Below are positions 34,897 through 36,329 of a stretch of DNA of 36,329 nt, piece after piece. The stretch's first letter is position 1. Each line of letters opens with the position of its first letter. A model generated the notes under the pieces. The model saw only the letters and a list, made by a program, of their open reading frames with translations, made no database searches and was not told the DNA's origin. The stretch lies in contig JBOZIK010000001.1 of NCBI GenBank assembly GCA_051453625.1, positions 297,094,882 through 297,131,210 of the forward strand. The letters are read 5' to 3'. A program made the position numbers and the translations under genes. Source of the stretch: Welwitschia mirabilis (taxonomy: Eukaryota > Gnetophyta > Gnetopsida > Welwitschiales).

Positions 34897-35290
34897 TGTA
34901 ATACCCCTACCATGCATGTTTAAATCCATTTTTGTACTTATAATAAAAAGCCAACAACACCAATCTCAACCCCTTCTTATATCTTTAAAATTTAGCTTTA
35001 ACTTTCAAAAGAAGAGCATAAATAACTTTCAATATTAAGAAAGGATTGATAGGAATAAGAAGAAAGAGAGAAAGGAAGAAGAAGAAGAATGATAAAAAGA
35101 GGGGAATGGAAAAAGGAGAATGATAAAGAAGGAAGGATTTGAAGGAATGGATCAAAGAATAGAGTGGAAGGCATTCAGAACTTAAGAACAAAAGGAGGGA
35201 AAAGAAAATAAAATAACTCTTAACTTACATCAGCTACCTTTCAGAGGGGAATCTTTAACCACTTATTTACTACTACTACAAGTAAACCAC
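34897..35290 (-). other. LTR-like edge with CT-rich leader (minus strand)
   Basis: On the minus strand the region is strongly CT-rich (about 35215-35040), as in the R-U5 part of plant LTRs, and ends in GGGGTATTACA (34907-34897), a usual LTR 3' end. The plus-strand reading, TGTAATACCCC as an LTR start, is possible but no polypurine tract precedes it. No tRNA-complementary primer site was seen next to it. The 68-codon minus-strand frame at 35191-34985 is a Phe/Leu/Ser run from the CT-rich strand. Confidence 0.4.
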
Positions 35291-36329
35291 TAAGCTATGA
35301 ATTTTACGTGTTTAGATATTCTTCTTCTTATTTTATATTAATTTACTTAGTAGTATTGCATTAAAGAAATATATGCTTAAATTATATACATGCTTAGAAA
35401 GTTTTTGAAAGCATGGAAGAATACTAGGTAAACCAAACTAATAATTAAAAATTGCAAACACAGGCTTGGAAAAAGATAGCATCTTTATAAAGTTTTATAA
35501 GTATAAAATTCTCAACATTTTGATGCATAGAAATGTATGCTATGTTGTAAATATCAAAAACTTAATGTGATTAACAATACCAAATTTCTTGACCTTAATT
35601 TCAAGAGTGAGGATAGTAGTTCAAAAAATTTCTACAACATCATCAATTGATAGGTACCTTTTTTTGCAGTTCCTAACCCAACAATTAAAAATTTGAGTAA
35701 GAAATATGCATAATATAGTTTCTAGTATGACCTAAGATAAGGGTTAGGATTTAAAAAAGGTATAATGGTACCCAAAATAAAACAAAAGTAGGAAAGACTC
35801 ATAATTGGTAAAATAAGAAGGTAAGATGTTTGATTATGTTAAAGATTTATTCAATAAAATTCATAGTTTTGGAAACATAGGTGTTCCCTAACCAGAAGGA
35901 TTTCATTTGTTTTTATGCATCTCCCCCCTATTCTCCCTAGTAGTTTAATTCTATGACCATGACAATCCTGAAAAGGGTATTTCCTCTGAACTTCACATTA
36001 CCTAGTTACCCTAATTAGATTTATATTATTATTATTTAACAAGTAAAGCACAAATCTCAAATTTACTTGAGGTCCCAAGAAATATTACTCTAAAATTTTT
36101 AGATTTAAAATATAAAAAAAAATTTTAGAAGTAAAAGTCAATCAAAGAGGAAATTAGGTAGAAATTTCATAAGAATAGAACATTTCAACATTGCAAAGTA
36201 GATTTAACATCATTTACGAAGCAAAGGAGGCCTTAAACATACCTAAAAAAATATAAAAAGTGTAGATTCTAAAATGTAAAGATCTTCTTCTTGAGTTGCA
36301 AGGGCCAAAAGCTAATAAAAACCATAAGA
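35291..36329. other. AT-rich stretch to window end, no gene seen
   Basis: No coding relic, RNA gene or repeat was recognised. If the LTR-like edge to the left is real, the rest of that LTR may lie here, but its start was not found. Confidence 0.45.

Noticed and set aside
34985-35191. Minus-strand Ser/Phe/Leu frame resembling a signal peptide
   Set aside because: It is the CT-rich leader of an LTR-like region; low complexity explains it.

Overview
This is a non-coding, transposable-element-rich stretch of a very AT-rich plant nuclear genome, about one quarter G+C by eye. The elements place it: an L1-type LINE, Athila-like and chromovirus-like Ty3/gypsy elements, and LTR-type boundaries are typical of seed plants. 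The species cannot be read from the window. Such strong AT drift with heavily decayed retroelements is known from a few plants, for example Welwitschia and the endoparasite Sapria; naming them is only an inference. There is no intact protein-coding gene, no rRNA, no CRISPR array and no prokaryotic-type system.

Layout. 1-3.9 kb: AT-rich sequence with no recognisable content. 3.9-7.25 kb (+): a decayed LINE with endonuclease, reverse transcriptase and C-terminal parts. 7.5-7.6 kb (-): a tRNA-like/SINE-like promoter pair. 7.74-8.93 kb: a GC-rich, CpG-rich island unlike anything else here. 9.68-10.0 kb (-): one or two decayed exons of an unrecognised protein, behind a splice acceptor. 11.4-13.45 kb (-): Athila-like protease, RT and RNase H. 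14.0-14.34 kb: an LTR-like promoter. 18.07-19.99 kb (+): gypsy RNase H and integrase. 22.4-23.6 kb (+): an extra, env-position ORF relic with a likely coiled coil. 24.7-26.03 kb: a tandem pair of about 660-bp direct repeats. 27.0-27.5 kb (-): an Athila-like gag. 29.7-32.1 kb (-): a gypsy gag tail and RT. 32.4-34.7 kb: three tandem arrays, one with a two-step higher-order period. 34.9-35.3 kb: an LTR-like edge.

The relics work as a record of decay rather than as a working system. Long stretches stay in one frame, and stops fall where family members carry Gln, Arg or Trp (CAA, CAG, CGA, TGG). This is the pattern expected from cytosine deamination on both strands with few indels. Against that background the CpG-rich island at 7.74-8.93 kb stands out as young, unmethylated, selected or foreign sequence. 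Five N gaps (1318-1417, 7258-7325, 20403-20449, 26373-26396, 33276-33283) interrupt the window, several at or beside repeats.
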